Source: Pseudotamlana agarivorans (lineage in GTDB: Bacteria; Bacteroidota; Bacteroidia; Flavobacteriales; Flavobacteriaceae). From it: a DNA stretch of 64,000 nt. The notes under the pieces are model-generated. The model was given only the letters and a program-made list of their open reading frames with translations, was not told where the DNA came from and searched no databases. Shown in pieces: positions 44,189-53,421 of the stretch (positions within the stretch are counted from its first letter, which is position 1; every line of letters starts with the position of its first letter). The position numbers and the translations under genes were made by a program. The stretch lies in contig NZ_LXEI01000002.1 of NCBI RefSeq assembly GCF_001642835.1, forward strand, positions 186,001-250,000, in the 5' to 3' direction.

Positions 44189-45091
44189 ATGCGCGTCTTA
44201 ATTACAGGAGCTACAGGTTTAATCGGTCAGGAGATAGTCAAGCTTTGTCACCAGCAGGATATCAAGGTGAGTTATCTCACGACGCGCAAATCTCAAATTT
44301 CTAAGGAAGAAAACTACAAAGGCTTTTATTGGAATCCCAAAACATTGGATATTGACACCAATTGTTTTACCGATGTTGATACAATTATCCACCTAGCGGC
44401 AGCTCCCATTTCAAAACGTTGGACTCCTTGTTACAAAAAGGAAATTTTAAAAAGTAGAACCGAAAGCACTAAATTATTAGTGAATAATTTAAAAGGAGAA
44501 ACTCATCACATTAAACAGGTCATATCTGCAAGTGCGATAGGGGTTTACCCAGATTCGATTACCAACTATTACGATGAAAATTATAAAACCAAAAAAACAT
44601 CATTTTTAAGTAAAGTCGTTTGTGCTTGGGAGCATGAAGTCGATGCTTTTAAAACTTTAGGTATAACGGTTTCTAAAATAAGAATTGGTTTGGTACTTTC
44701 TGATAAAGGTGGTGCTTTACAAGAATTGGTAAAACCAGTAAATTACGGATTAGGAGCAGCTTTTGGTTCGGGGAAACAATGGCAGTCTTGGGTTCACGTT
44801 CACGACCTGGCTCAATTGTTTTTATATGTTTTAAAATATAGGTTGGAAGGTGTTTATAATGCTGTTTCACCTAATCCTGTCACAAATAATGAGCTTGTTA
44901 AAACCATTGCATCCATTCAGGAAAAACCATTATTTCTTCCTAATATCCCCAAAGCAGTCATGAAACTAGTTTTAGGAAAAATGCACACCATCTTGTATGA
45001 GAGTCAGCGTGTAAGTTCCAAAAAGATTGAAGATAAAGGCTTTTACTTTAAGTTTCACCATTTAGAACCCGCCTTATCCGATTTGTTATAA
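44189..45091 (+). CDS. TIGR01777 family NAD(P)-dependent epimerase-like oxidoreductase (YfcH-like)
   Basis: A 300-residue extended SDR protein. The nucleotide-binding motif is MRVLITGATGLIGQEIV, followed by LAAAPISKRWT, the SASAIGVYPD strand and a C-terminal DUF1731-type segment (FLPNIPKAVMKLVLGKM, then SQRVSSKKIEDKGF). E. coli YfcH is the reference homologue. Substrate unknown; the catalytic Tyr of classical epimerases is replaced in the family by the ...SAIGVYP region. It stands alone with a terminator. Confidence 0.9.
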   Translation: MRVLITGATGLIGQEIVKLCHQQDIKVSYLTTRKSQISKEENYKGFYWNPKTLDIDTNCFTDVDTIIHLAAAPISKRWTPCYKKEILKSRTESTKLLVNNLKGETHHIKQVISASAIGVYPDSITNYYDENYKTKKTSFLSKVVCAWEHEVDAFKTLGITVSKIRIGLVLSDKGGALQELVKPVNYGLGAAFGSGKQWQSWVHVHDLAQLFLYVLKYRLEGVYNAVSPNPVTNNELVKTIASIQEKPLFLPNIPKAVMKLVLGKMHTILYESQRVSSKKIEDKGFYFKFHHLEPALSDLL

Positions 45092-45094
45092 AAT

Positions 45095-45130
45095 AAAAAA
45101 GCTACTCTTTTTTCAAGGAGTAGCTTTTTA
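45095..45130. terminator. Bidirectional terminator between the oxidoreductase and YceI genes
   Basis: Stem AAAAGCTACTC / GAGTAGCTTTT with a loop of about ten bases; A-run before it and T residues after it. Confidence 0.88.
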
Positions 45131-45148
45131 GGTTTATAAGGTTTTTGT

Positions 45149-45811
45149 TTAAGCCTTAGTCGCTTTAACTACAATCTTAAATTCCATATCATCACTGATA
45201 AATTTATCTCCTAAATCACCGAAAATAGATTTTGAAGCGTATTTAATATCCCACTTCGTTCTATCAATAGTAAAAGTTTCACTAGTTATGGTCAAATCGT
45301 TTTCAGTTTGATTTACAGTTACAGGAACAGCAACTTTCTGAGTAATTCCTTTAATGGTTAAGTTACCGATAAGTTCTTTTTTACCTTCAGATTCAACGAA
45401 ATCAACCGCTTCAAAAGTTGATGTTGGATGATTTTCTACGTCGAAGAAATCGTCGTTTTTTAAGTGGCCTAAAAGTTTCGCATTACCTTCGTCTTCCGCA
45501 GGGATATCAACCACAACAATTGAGTTCATGTCGATAACAATGTTACCACCAGAAATTTGACCTTGTTGGCTCACTAAAGTACCTTCAGCAAAAGAAATGG
45601 TTCCAAAGTGCTCACCTGTTGGCTTCGTACCTTTCCATTCCATAGTAGAGGCTACGGGATCAACATTAAATGTTACACCTTCGGTTTTGCTATGGGTTTC
45701 TTCAATAGCGGCTTCAGGAGTTGTTTCAGCTTCCTTAGCTTTGTCTTTACATGATGTAAATGCCGCCGATAAAGCGATTAATAGAACAAATGCAGATAAA
45801 TTCTTCTTCAT
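45149..45811 (-). CDS. YceI family lipoprotein
   Basis: A 220-residue lipoprotein (lipobox FTSC; Cys near 21) with an acidic linker (residues 22-45) and a YceI lipocalin-like barrel: FNVDPVASTMEWKGTKPTGEH, DMNSIVVVDIPAED, LLGHLKNDDFFDVENHPTSTF, LTIKGITQKVAVPV and the tail DKFISDDMEFKIVVKA. YceI proteins bind polyisoprenoid-like lipids in the periplasm. A TACTTTTG -7 element lies upstream; grpE is divergent. Confidence 0.93.
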   Translation of the reverse strand: MKKNLSAFVLLIALSAAFTSCKDKAKEAETTPEAAIEETHSKTEGVTFNVDPVASTMEWKGTKPTGEHFGTISFAEGTLVSQQGQISGGNIVIDMNSIVVVDIPAEDEGNAKLLGHLKNDDFFDVENHPTSTFEAVDFVESEGKKELIGNLTIKGITQKVAVPVTVNQTENDLTITSETFTIDRTKWDIKYASKSIFGDLGDKFISDDMEFKIVVKATKA

Positions 45812-45839
45812 TATATAATGTTTTTTGGGTTTTAAGTCT

Positions 45840-45847
45840 CAAAAGTA
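45840..45847 (-). promoter_or_regulatory. -7 element of the YceI gene
   Basis: The minus strand reads TACTTTTG, a TAnnTTTG match, 29 bases before the start codon. Confidence 0.4.
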
Positions 45848-45915
45848 ATGAAACCTACCTTCAAAAAAAATTAAAATAATTTAATGACATTATGACATTT
45901 TTACAATATTGGCAG

Positions 45916-45923
45916 TACTTTTG
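45916..45923 (+). promoter_or_regulatory. -7 element of grpE-dnaJ
   Basis: TACTTTTG, 38 bases before the grpE ATG; the same octamer as for the divergent YceI gene. No clear -33 box, and no CIRCE element was seen. Confidence 0.45.
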
Positions 45924-45961
45924 CCAACTTTAAATTTAGTATTTCAAAACGTGAATTTACG

Positions 45962-46525
45962 ATGAGTAAAGAAGATAAAAACAACGATATAGAAAGTGAA
46001 CAAGTAGACGGTGTACAAAACGAAACCGTTGAAGTAGAAGAGCAAGTTGCTGAAGAGCAAGCGGTAGAAGAAACCGTGGAAGAAAAGCTTGAGGCTGAAT
46101 TAAAACAAGAGAAGGAAAAGTTTTTGCGTTTATTTGCTGAGTTTGAAAATTATAAACGAAGAACTTCTAAGGAACGCATCGAGTTGTTTTCTACAGCAAG
46201 TGAGGGTGTGATGAAAACATTACTACCTGTTTTAGATGATTTTGAGCGTGCTTTAAGTCATATTGAAGACGATAAAGAGGCTGAAGAATTGCGAAAAGGT
46301 GTATTGTTAATTTATCAGAAATTAGTGAACACTTTAGGTCAAAAAGGCTTAAAAGTTATGGAAGTTGAAAAAGGCGATGTGTTTAATGCCGATTCACACG
46401 AAGCGATTACACAAATACCTGCACCAAACGACGATTTAAAAGGAAAAATTATTGATATAGTTGAAAAAGGATACCTATTAGGTGAGAAAATTATCCGTTT
46501 TCCAAAAGTAGTTATTGGGCAATAA
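45962..46525 (+). CDS. grpE: Nucleotide exchange factor GrpE
   Basis: A 187-residue GrpE. Glutamate-rich disordered N-terminus (about 1-45), long coiled helix (KEKFLRLFAEFENYKRRTSKE), and the C-terminal beta-domain with FNADSHEAITQIPAP and GYLLGEKIIRFPKVVIG. It releases ADP from DnaK as a dimer. dnaJ starts eight bases after the stop. dnaK is not in this window. The divergent promoter region lacks a recognisable heat-shock operator. Confidence 0.96.
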   Translation: MSKEDKNNDIESEQVDGVQNETVEVEEQVAEEQAVEETVEEKLEAELKQEKEKFLRLFAEFENYKRRTSKERIELFSTASEGVMKTLLPVLDDFERALSHIEDDKEAEELRKGVLLIYQKLVNTLGQKGLKVMEVEKGDVFNADSHEAITQIPAPNDDLKGKIIDIVEKGYLLGEKIIRFPKVVIGQ

Positions 46526-46533
46526 AATAAAAT

Positions 46534-47652
46534 ATGGCTAAAAGAGATTTTTACGAAATATTAGGAATTAGTAAAGGGGCGTCTGCCGCTGAAATTAAGA
46601 AAGCTTATAGAAAAAAAGCGATTGAATTTCACCCAGATAAAAACCCTGATGATAAGGAGGCTGAAGCAAAATTTAAGGAAGCAGCCGAAGCATACGAAAT
46701 TTTAAGCGACGAAAATAAAAAAGCACGTTACGACCAATACGGTCACCAAGCCTTCGAGAATGGCGGTGGTGGATACGGCGGTGGCGGTATGAATATGGAT
46801 GACATATTCAGTCAGTTTGGCGATATTTTCGGAGGCGGCGGTTTTGGTGGCGGCTTCGGAGGTGGATTTGGTGGCGGTCAACGTCGTGCCAAAGGAAGCA
46901 ACCTACGTATTCGTGTGAAGCTAACTTTAGAAGAAGTTGCTAATGGTGTAGAGAAAAAAGTTAAAGTAAAACGTAAAGTTCAAGCACCAGGTACAACCTA
47001 TAAAACCTGTCCTACTTGTCAAGGTAGCGGACAAGTAACAAGAATTGCAAATACCATTTTAGGTCGTATGCAAACTTCGGCACCATGTAATGATTGTGGT
47101 GGCGCAGGACAAACGATCGATAAAAAACCTAGCGATGCCGATGCACAAGGTTTAAAAGTTTCAGAAGAAACTGTTTCTATTAAAATTCCTGCAGGTGTTG
47201 TAGATGGCATGCAACTTAAAGTTTCAGGAAAAGGAAATGAAGCACCAGGTAATGGTATTTCAGGCGATTTAATTGTTGTTATTGAAGAAGAACAACATGA
47301 TCGTTTAAAGCGGGAAGGCGATAATTTACACTACGATTTGTATGTGAGTTTCCCAGATGCTGTGTTAGGTACTTCCAAAGAAATAGATACCGTTACAGGT
47401 AAAGTGCGTATTAAAATAGAAGCTGGTACGCAATCTGGAAAGATTTTACGCTTAAGAGGAAAAGGGATTCCAAGTATAAACGGTTACGGTAAAGGCGACT
47501 TGTTAGTTCATGTTAATGTATGGACACCGAAAACGTTAAATAAACAGCAAAAAGAATTTTTTGAAGCCATGCAAGATGATGAGCACTTTGACCCTAAACC
47601 AGAGAGTTCAGATAAGTCTTTCTTTGAAAAAGTTAAAGATATGTTTTCGTAA
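46534..47652 (+). CDS. dnaJ: Chaperone DnaJ with reduced zinc-finger region
   Basis: A 372-residue DnaJ. J domain (1-70) with HPD at 33-35, a Gly/Phe-rich linker (about 75-115), then a cysteine region and two C-terminal substrate domains. Only two CxxCxGxG motifs are present (Cys159/Cys162 and Cys185/Cys188) instead of four. By spacing they correspond to motifs 2 and 3, which form zinc centre II in E. coli; motifs 1 and 4 (centre I) are missing. It delivers substrates to DnaK and stimulates its ATPase. I believe this reduction is common in Flavobacteriia. A terminator follows the gene. Confidence 0.95.
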   Translation: MAKRDFYEILGISKGASAAEIKKAYRKKAIEFHPDKNPDDKEAEAKFKEAAEAYEILSDENKKARYDQYGHQAFENGGGGYGGGGMNMDDIFSQFGDIFGGGGFGGGFGGGFGGGQRRAKGSNLRIRVKLTLEEVANGVEKKVKVKRKVQAPGTTYKTCPTCQGSGQVTRIANTILGRMQTSAPCNDCGGAGQTIDKKPSDADAQGLKVSEETVSIKIPAGVVDGMQLKVSGKGNEAPGNGISGDLIVVIEEEQHDRLKREGDNLHYDLYVSFPDAVLGTSKEIDTVTGKVRIKIEAGTQSGKILRLRGKGIPSINGYGKGDLLVHVNVWTPKTLNKQQKEFFEAMQDDEHFDPKPESSDKSFFEKVKDMFS

Positions 47653-47671
47653 TAAAACATATAAAATATTG

Positions 47672-47701
47672 AGAAATCCGCTTAAAAGGCGGATTTTTTT
47701 T
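47672..47701 (+). terminator. Terminator of grpE-dnaJ
   Basis: Stem AAATCCGC / GCGGATTT with a seven-base loop, followed by eight T. Confidence 0.88.
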
Positions 47702-47728
47702 GTCAATAAAAGTAAGATATCTTATAAT

Positions 47729-47850
47729 TTTGTTAAAAGTTTGGAAAAAAAAACTATATTTGGCAACCACTAAATTTTATTTGGTGGTAATTTTTCTTTT
47801 TCATAGCAATTTTTTTCCCATCCTTAATTTTTTTTAAGGGTGGGTTTTGT
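47729..47850 (+). ncRNA. Candidate small non-coding RNA unit (promoter, hairpin, terminator)
   Basis: TTTG at 47729-47732 and TATATTTG at 47755-47762 form a promoter with a 22-base spacer. Two hairpins follow: ACCACTAAAT / ATTTGGTGGT (47766-47788, three-T loop) and CCCATCCTTAA / TTAAGGGTGGG (47817-47844), the second followed by a T-rich tail. No start-to-stop frame of useful size lies between. The predicted transcript is about 80 nt. It is not recognised as a known RNA family. The remaining bases to 48045 hold only the leader of the ABC operon, with a near -7 match TATCTTTA at about 48019. Confidence 0.45.
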
Positions 47851-48045
47851 TTTTAATACCCTTTGAGTTTTCTTAGTGTTTTGGGTATATTTAAGAGTTG
47901 TGTGCTAATAACAGAATCAAGGCTAGAGTTGTCAAAGTCTGCATGGAAGCTAATTCTTAGTTTGTCCGATAAATAGCGTATAAATCCTATAAAAGCACGG
48001 GGTAACTTTTATACATTTAATATCTTTACCATCAAAAGTATATCT

Positions 48046-48972
48046 ATGAGTAATTTATTAGAGGTTAATAAGGTCTCGAAGCATTTTGGAGACTTTAGAG
48101 CCTTAAATGATGTTTCTGTTTCGGTTCCCGAAGGCAGTATTTTTGGTTTATTAGGGCCAAATGGTGCGGGTAAAACCACCTTAATACGTATCGTAAATCA
48201 AATAACCATGCCAGATAAAGGAACGGTGCATTTGGGAGGTGAATTACTTAATCAACATCATATTAAAGACATTGGGTATTTGCCAGAAGAGCGTGGTTTA
48301 TACAAATCGATGAAAGTAGGTGAGCAAGCTTTATACCTAGCACAGCTTAAAGGTTTAAGCAAAGCTGAAGCTAAAAAACGACTGAACTACTGGTTTGAGC
48401 GTTTAGAAATTGGAGATTGGTGGAACAAAAAAATCCAAGAACTTTCTAAAGGGATGGCTCAAAAAATTCAATTTGTAGTTACCGTTTTACATCAACCTAA
48501 ATTATTAATTTTTGATGAACCTTTTTCAGGTTTTGATCCTATAAATGCCAATTTAATTAAGGATGAAATTTTACGCTTGCGCGAAGAAGGTGCAACGGTC
48601 ATTTTTTCAACCCACCGTATGGAATCTGTGGAAGAGCTTTGCGATGATATCGCCTTAATAAATAAGTCCAATAAAATTCTGGACGGTAAATTAGTAGATA
48701 TCAAGAGAGCTTATAAAAGCAATACCTTCGAAGTCGGTATACGAGCGGAAGATAAGGAAAAGCTTAGATTGGAATTGAATGATAAATTCAATGTGTCACG
48801 AGCTCAATTTAAAACCCTTGATGACGAATTAAAATTGAATATTAAATTAGATAAGGAAGATAAACCAAACGACTTACTTAACTATTTAACTTCAAGAGGG
48901 GAAGTTTCTCATTTTGTAGAACTCATTCCTAGTGTTAACGATATTTTTATTCAAACCGTAAAGAATAACTAA
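48046..48972 (+). CDS. ABC transporter ATP-binding protein (NatA-like)
   Basis: A 308-residue ATPase. Walker A GPNGAGKTT, Q-loop in LNQ-rich region, signature LSKGMAQKIQF, Walker B LLIFDEPFSGFDP and switch His in STHRMESVEEL are complete. The C-terminal 80 residues match the DUF4162 extension of this group. It should energise the permease encoded six bases downstream. The pair resembles the sodium exporter NatAB, but the substrate is not established. First gene of a four-gene operon. Confidence 0.92.
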   Translation: MSNLLEVNKVSKHFGDFRALNDVSVSVPEGSIFGLLGPNGAGKTTLIRIVNQITMPDKGTVHLGGELLNQHHIKDIGYLPEERGLYKSMKVGEQALYLAQLKGLSKAEAKKRLNYWFERLEIGDWWNKKIQELSKGMAQKIQFVVTVLHQPKLLIFDEPFSGFDPINANLIKDEILRLREEGATVIFSTHRMESVEELCDDIALINKSNKILDGKLVDIKRAYKSNTFEVGIRAEDKEKLRLELNDKFNVSRAQFKTLDDELKLNIKLDKEDKPNDLLNYLTSRGEVSHFVELIPSVNDIFIQTVKNN

Positions 48973-48978
48973 TTTTTT

Positions 48979-50292
48979 ATGAACCACTTACCGCTAATTT
49001 TAAAACGCGAATACTTAACAAAAGTTAGAAATAAATCATTTATTATTATGACTTTTTTGAGTCCGATAATATTTATCGCACTCATTGCCTTTGTGGCTTA
49101 TCTCACTCAATTGAACAATGATAAGGTTCGTGTCATTTCTGTTTTAGACGAATCAGAAACCGTTCAAAATGTATTTAAAAATACCGAGCATACAACTTAT
49201 AACATTCTTCAAGGGGTGTCGCTGGAAGATGCAAAAGCTTTGGTTTTAGAAACCGAGGGTACGGGGCTGTTACATATCCATCAGTTAGAAAATAAAACGA
49301 TAGACTCACAACATATTACGTTTTATTCCGAAGAAGCGCCTTCATTGAGTTTAATTTCAGAAATTGAAAATAAAGTTGAAAAGCGCCTAACGAACATCAA
49401 ACTTCAGGAAAATGGGGTTGATGTTGAGATGATTAACAATTCAAAAGTAAAAATAACCATCGCTCAAGAAAGTTTTGAAGGTGAAAAAACTTCAAAAGTA
49501 GATAGTGTTATCAAACTCATTTTTGGTGGCGCTGCAGGTTACTTGTTGTTCATGTTTATTATTATTTATGGCAATATGATTATGCGTAGTGTCATAGAGG
49601 AGAAAACCAGTCGTATTATCGAAGTCATTATATCTTCAGTAAAACCTATGCAGCTTATGCTTGGTAAAATTTTAGGTACGTCCTTAGCAGGAATCACCCA
49701 AGTGGTTATCTGGATTATATTTGGAGGTATTTTAACCATGGTTGCCTCATTAGTTTTTGGCGTAGATATGGCTGAAATGCAAAGTCCACAGCAGCAAGCT
49801 ATGCAACAGGCCATGGAAAACCCGGAAGTAAACTCTCAAGTTCAAAATATAGCCAATGCTTTTTATCACCTACCTTTAACTAATTTAATTATAGCTTTTA
49901 TTCTGTTTTTTATTGGAGGTTATTTATTTTATAGCTCACTTTATGCTGCCATTGGTGCCGCTGTTGATAACGAAACCGATACCCAACAGTTTATGATGCC
50001 TATTATTATGCCTTTAATTTTGGCAGTATATATTGGTTTCTTTACAGTGATAGAGGATCCGCACGGTACGGTTTCCACAGTGTTTTCTTTTATACCGTTA
50101 ACATCGCCTGTGGTGATGCTCATGCGCATCCCATTTGGTGTGCCTATTTGGCAACAAATTTTGTCATTAGTCATATTAATTGCTACGTTTATAGCAACAG
50201 TATGGTTTGCTTCAAAAATTTACCGCGTAGGTATTTTAATGTATGGAAAAAAGCCAACTTACAAAGAGTTAATAAAATGGATTAAGTATTAG
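48979..50292 (+). CDS. ABC transporter permease (NatB / ABC-2 type)
   Basis: A 437-residue ABC-2 permease. One transmembrane helix near residues 20-42 is followed by an external domain of about 130 residues and then five or six helices in the C-terminal half (starting at LIFGGAAGYLLFMFIIIYGN). The intracellular helix IEEKTSRIIEVIISSVKPMQ after the second span is the family's ATPase-coupling motif. It overlaps in function with the ATPase gene six bases upstream and is followed after six bases by an MscS gene. Confidence 0.9.
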   Translation: MNHLPLILKREYLTKVRNKSFIIMTFLSPIIFIALIAFVAYLTQLNNDKVRVISVLDESETVQNVFKNTEHTTYNILQGVSLEDAKALVLETEGTGLLHIHQLENKTIDSQHITFYSEEAPSLSLISEIENKVEKRLTNIKLQENGVDVEMINNSKVKITIAQESFEGEKTSKVDSVIKLIFGGAAGYLLFMFIIIYGNMIMRSVIEEKTSRIIEVIISSVKPMQLMLGKILGTSLAGITQVVIWIIFGGILTMVASLVFGVDMAEMQSPQQQAMQQAMENPEVNSQVQNIANAFYHLPLTNLIIAFILFFIGGYLFYSSLYAAIGAAVDNETDTQQFMMPIIMPLILAVYIGFFTVIEDPHGTVSTVFSFIPLTSPVVMLMRIPFGVPIWQQILSLVILIATFIATVWFASKIYRVGILMYGKKPTYKELIKWIKY

Positions 50293-50298
50293 TAACCG

Positions 50299-51228
50299 AT
50301 GCAACAAGATACAGCCGATAAAATAGAGAAGAGTGTAGATGCCGTGAGCGAAACCATTACCGAAAGTGGTGTTTGGGCTAAAATTGTTCAGTTTCTGGAA
50401 TTTAAAATCATCGATTTTTCATACGCGAGTGAAGGAGATACTCATGAGATTGTTCTTAAAGTGAAATACGTGTTACTGGTGGCTATCGTTTTATTGGTAA
50501 CGACCTATGTTTTACGATGGGTTAAAGGTGTTGTTACCAGAAAAATGCCGCCAGACGATAAAGTGAAATTCACCACAGTATTTTCATTTGCGCGATGGCT
50601 GATTTATATTATCGTTATTCTTGTTGTTTTCGATTCTATAGGGGTTAATGTAACCGCTATTTTTGCAGCTTCCGCAGCCCTTTTAATTGGTATTGGTTTA
50701 GCGCTTCAAACCTTATTTCAAGATATTATTTCTGGAATTTTTATACTTGTGGATCAAACGGTCCATGTGGGTGACATTATTGAAATTGAAGGGAAAATTG
50801 GTCGTGTTGAAGAAATTAAATTACGAACCACCCGAGCTGTAACTATTGATAATAAGGTGCTTGTGATCCCAAATCATTTGTATTTAGAAAATATGCTTTA
50901 TAACTGGACCCAAAACGGAACGTTAACCCGAGAGTCTGTTAATGTTGGTGTGGCCTATGGAAGCGATGTGCAGTTGGTTAAAAAATTACTGCTTCAGGCA
51001 GCAAGAACCCATGAATTGGTTTTGAGTGAGCCAGAACCTACGGTTGTTTTTATGGATTTTGGAGCTAGTTCCTTAGACTTTAAACTCGTGTTTACTATAA
51101 ATAATAGCTTTAGAGCTCAATTTCCTAAAAGTGATATCCGTTTTGAAATTGATAGACTCTTTAGAGAGCACAATGTGAGCATTCCTTTTCCGCAGCGCGA
51201 TATTCATATCATTCAAAAACCACAATAA
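50299..51228 (+). CDS. Mechanosensitive ion channel of the MscS family
   Basis: A 309-residue small-conductance channel. Three hydrophobic helices (about 53-72, 95-115 and 118-150) precede the beta domain. The pore helix carries ASAALLIGIGLALQTLFQDI, and the beta domain shows VGDIIEIEGKIGRVEEIKLR and the loop VIPNHLYLENMLYNWT. It should open on membrane tension and protect from osmotic downshock. It is the third gene of the ABC operon, which suggests a shared envelope-stress role. Confidence 0.93.
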   Translation: MQQDTADKIEKSVDAVSETITESGVWAKIVQFLEFKIIDFSYASEGDTHEIVLKVKYVLLVAIVLLVTTYVLRWVKGVVTRKMPPDDKVKFTTVFSFARWLIYIIVILVVFDSIGVNVTAIFAASAALLIGIGLALQTLFQDIISGIFILVDQTVHVGDIIEIEGKIGRVEEIKLRTTRAVTIDNKVLVIPNHLYLENMLYNWTQNGTLTRESVNVGVAYGSDVQLVKKLLLQAARTHELVLSEPEPTVVFMDFGASSLDFKLVFTINNSFRAQFPKSDIRFEIDRLFREHNVSIPFPQRDIHIIQKPQ

Positions 51229-51263
51229 ATATTGAATTTAATAATTGAACTAAAAATAGCATT

Positions 51264-52427
51264 ATGCCAAGAATATTAGTTATTGAAGATGAAGCAGCCA
51301 TTAGACGTGTTTTGGTTAAAATTCTTTCTGAAGAAAACGATACCTACCAAGTTGATGAAGCTGTTGATGGCTTAGAAGGCATTGAAAAAATAAAAAATGA
51401 AGATTACGACTTGGTTCTTTGTGATATCAAAATGCCTAAAATGGATGGTGTAGAGGTTCTTGAAGCTACAAAAAAAATAAAAGCTGAAGTTCCTGTGGTT
51501 ATGATTTCTGGTCATGGCGATTTAGATACGGCAGTAAATACCATGCGTTTAGGGGCTTTCGATTATATTTCTAAACCACCAGATTTAAACCGGTTATTGA
51601 ATACGGTTAGAAATGCTTTAGATAGAAAAGAATTGGTAGTGGCTAACAAAATATTGAAGAAAAAAGTTAGTAAGAAGTATGACATGATTGGGGAAAGCAA
51701 AGCAATTTCTCAAATTAAAGACATGATAGATAAAGTAGCTCCAACCGATGCGAGGGTTTTAATTACTGGGCCAAACGGAACAGGGAAGGAGTTGGTAGCG
51801 CATTGGCTACATGAAAAAAGCGCCCGTTCTAAAGGCAGTTTGATAGAAGTTAACTGTGCCGCGATTCCATCGGAACTAATTGAAAGTGAGTTGTTTGGTC
51901 ATGTAAAGGGTGCGTTTACAAGTGCGAATAAAGATCGTGCTGGAAAGTTTGAAGCTGCCAATGGAGGTACCATTTTTTTAGATGAAATTGGCGACATGAG
52001 TTTGTCGGCACAGGCTAAAGTATTACGCGCTTTACAAGAAAATAAAATCCAACGTGTTGGAAGCGATAGAGATATTAAAGTTGATGTGCGTGTCATTGCA
52101 GCTACCAATAAAAATTTAAAAAAGGAGATTGAAGAAGGGCGTTTCCGTGAAGATTTATATCACCGATTGGCCGTTATTTTAATTGAAGTGCCTTCTTTAA
52201 ATAATAGGAGAGAAGATATTCCTTTGTTGGTTCGTCATTTTTCTGAAAAAATAGCTTCAGATAATGGATCTTCTCAAAAGGGCTTTTCCGACAAGGCCAT
52301 TAAACAGCTGCAAGAGTACGATTGGACTGGTAATATTAGAGAACTTCGTAACGTTGTTGAGCGTTTAATTATTTTAGGCGGGCAAGAAGTTAGCGAACAA
52401 GATGTTAAGTTATTTGCTTCTAAATAA
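51264..52427 (+). CDS. NtrC-family sigma-54 response regulator lacking the DNA-binding domain
   Basis: A 387-residue protein with a receiver domain (1-120; phosphoacceptor Asp54 in VLCDIKMPKMDG) and an AAA+ sigma-54 activation domain (about 140-380; Walker A GPNGTGKE, Walker B GGTIFLDEIGD, arginine finger FREDLYHRL). The sigma-54-contacting loop reads GAFTSA (216-221) rather than GAFTGA. The protein stops at EQDVKLFASK right after the AAA+ lid, so the usual Fis-type helix-turn-helix is absent. It may activate from solution or with a partner. No histidine kinase gene is adjacent. Last gene of the ABC/MscS operon. Confidence 0.92.
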   Translation: MPRILVIEDEAAIRRVLVKILSEENDTYQVDEAVDGLEGIEKIKNEDYDLVLCDIKMPKMDGVEVLEATKKIKAEVPVVMISGHGDLDTAVNTMRLGAFDYISKPPDLNRLLNTVRNALDRKELVVANKILKKKVSKKYDMIGESKAISQIKDMIDKVAPTDARVLITGPNGTGKELVAHWLHEKSARSKGSLIEVNCAAIPSELIESELFGHVKGAFTSANKDRAGKFEAANGGTIFLDEIGDMSLSAQAKVLRALQENKIQRVGSDRDIKVDVRVIAATNKNLKKEIEEGRFREDLYHRLAVILIEVPSLNNRREDIPLLVRHFSEKIASDNGSSQKGFSDKAIKQLQEYDWTGNIRELRNVVERLIILGGQEVSEQDVKLFASK

Positions 52428-52454
52428 TTTGACACATCAAAATTTTTAGGATAT

Positions 52455-52492
52455 AAAAAAAAGCTGTCAGACGAATCTAACAGCTTTTTTTA
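52455..52492. terminator. Bidirectional terminator after the response regulator gene
   Basis: Stem AAAAAAAGCTGT / ACAGCTTTTTTT with an inner AGA-CGAA-TCT extension; A- and T-runs on the two sides. Confidence 0.9.
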
Positions 52493-52511
52493 TGATATAA
52501 ACAAGTTAGTT

Positions 52512-53285
52512 TTAACTCGCTTCACATTGGTTTAAAGCTTCCAAATAGTTTTTGGTAATAGCTTTCATTTCATTAATGTAATGACTTTTAATCTCACTAA
52601 CAGACTTTGTTTCCATATCTATAACAGTTTCTTCGAAATTTATTGGAGTGTTACTGCCATATACCTTTAAAGTTTCATTATAAGATTTTACGTTTTCTAA
52701 AATCCTTGCTTTATAAGATTTGATAATTTGCTGCTTTCTAAGTGCTAATTCTTGAGCTTCTTGCTGAGCCAATTGCATTTTGATTTGTTCAGCCTTTAAC
52801 TTTAAAGCTTCTTGCTGTTGCTTTAATTTTAACTGCTCTTGTTGTAAATCTGATAATTCCGAACTATTAGAAGAATTAGTAACAGCAACACTTGTCGTTG
52901 ATGGTGCTACTTTTTGATATTGATTATAAGCACATTTGTCAATTTCAATTAAGCTTTCTTTACTTAATTCACGACCACGCTTTACAAAAAATCGTCCGTC
53001 TTCGTAGGTTTCTGCCGATTCAACTTTTTCAAGTAATTCAATACTTTTTTCTGCAAGTTCTACAGCTTTATCACAGTTACAAAAACTAAGTGCTTCCTTA
53101 GCAAGTTTAAAAGACTCTACCGATCTGTTGGCATAGTGTTTTAAGTGACTAATATTATTGGATTCATAGGAATCTTTAACATGTGAATAGGCATTTCCGA
53201 GGTAGGAATTTGCATTGTCACATTTCGTTTGGGCACTAACAACCATAGAGGCCGTTAGAAAAAATAGTAGGTAATAATTTTTCAT
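52512..53285 (-). CDS. Exported protein with coiled-coil, function unknown
   Basis: A 257-residue secreted protein. ATG 53285 is chosen because it directly starts the signal peptide (MKNYYLLFFLTASMVVSAQ); the frame could be extended upstream by 19 codons. The mature N-terminal part has three cysteines and TPR-like helices (CNCDKAVELAEKSIELLEKV). Residues about 150-190 form a Gln-rich coiled coil (DLQQEQLKLKQQQEALKL), and a helical tail ends in LNQCEAS. It probably acts in the periplasm. No family is recognised. Confidence 0.75.
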   Translation of the reverse strand: MKNYYLLFFLTASMVVSAQTKCDNANSYLGNAYSHVKDSYESNNISHLKHYANRSVESFKLAKEALSFCNCDKAVELAEKSIELLEKVESAETYEDGRFFVKRGRELSKESLIEIDKCAYNQYQKVAPSTTSVAVTNSSNSSELSDLQQEQLKLKQQQEALKLKAEQIKMQLAQQEAQELALRKQQIIKSYKARILENVKSYNETLKVYGSNTPINFEETVIDMETKSVSEIKSHYINEMKAITKNYLEALNQCEAS

Positions 53286-53421
53286 AAACTTAGGGTTAAC
53301 ATAAATAGGTAGGTCCAAGATATAGAAAATATATGAAACCAAGCAGTGTCTTCTATTTCAAATTTTAGATTTACTATATTTAACCTATTATTAAGCGAAT
53401 TGTTAACTAAAATGAAATCCA

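Noticed and set aside
45812-45961. CIRCE heat-shock operator before grpE
   Set aside because: No TTAGCACTC-N9-GAGTGCTAA type inverted repeat is present.
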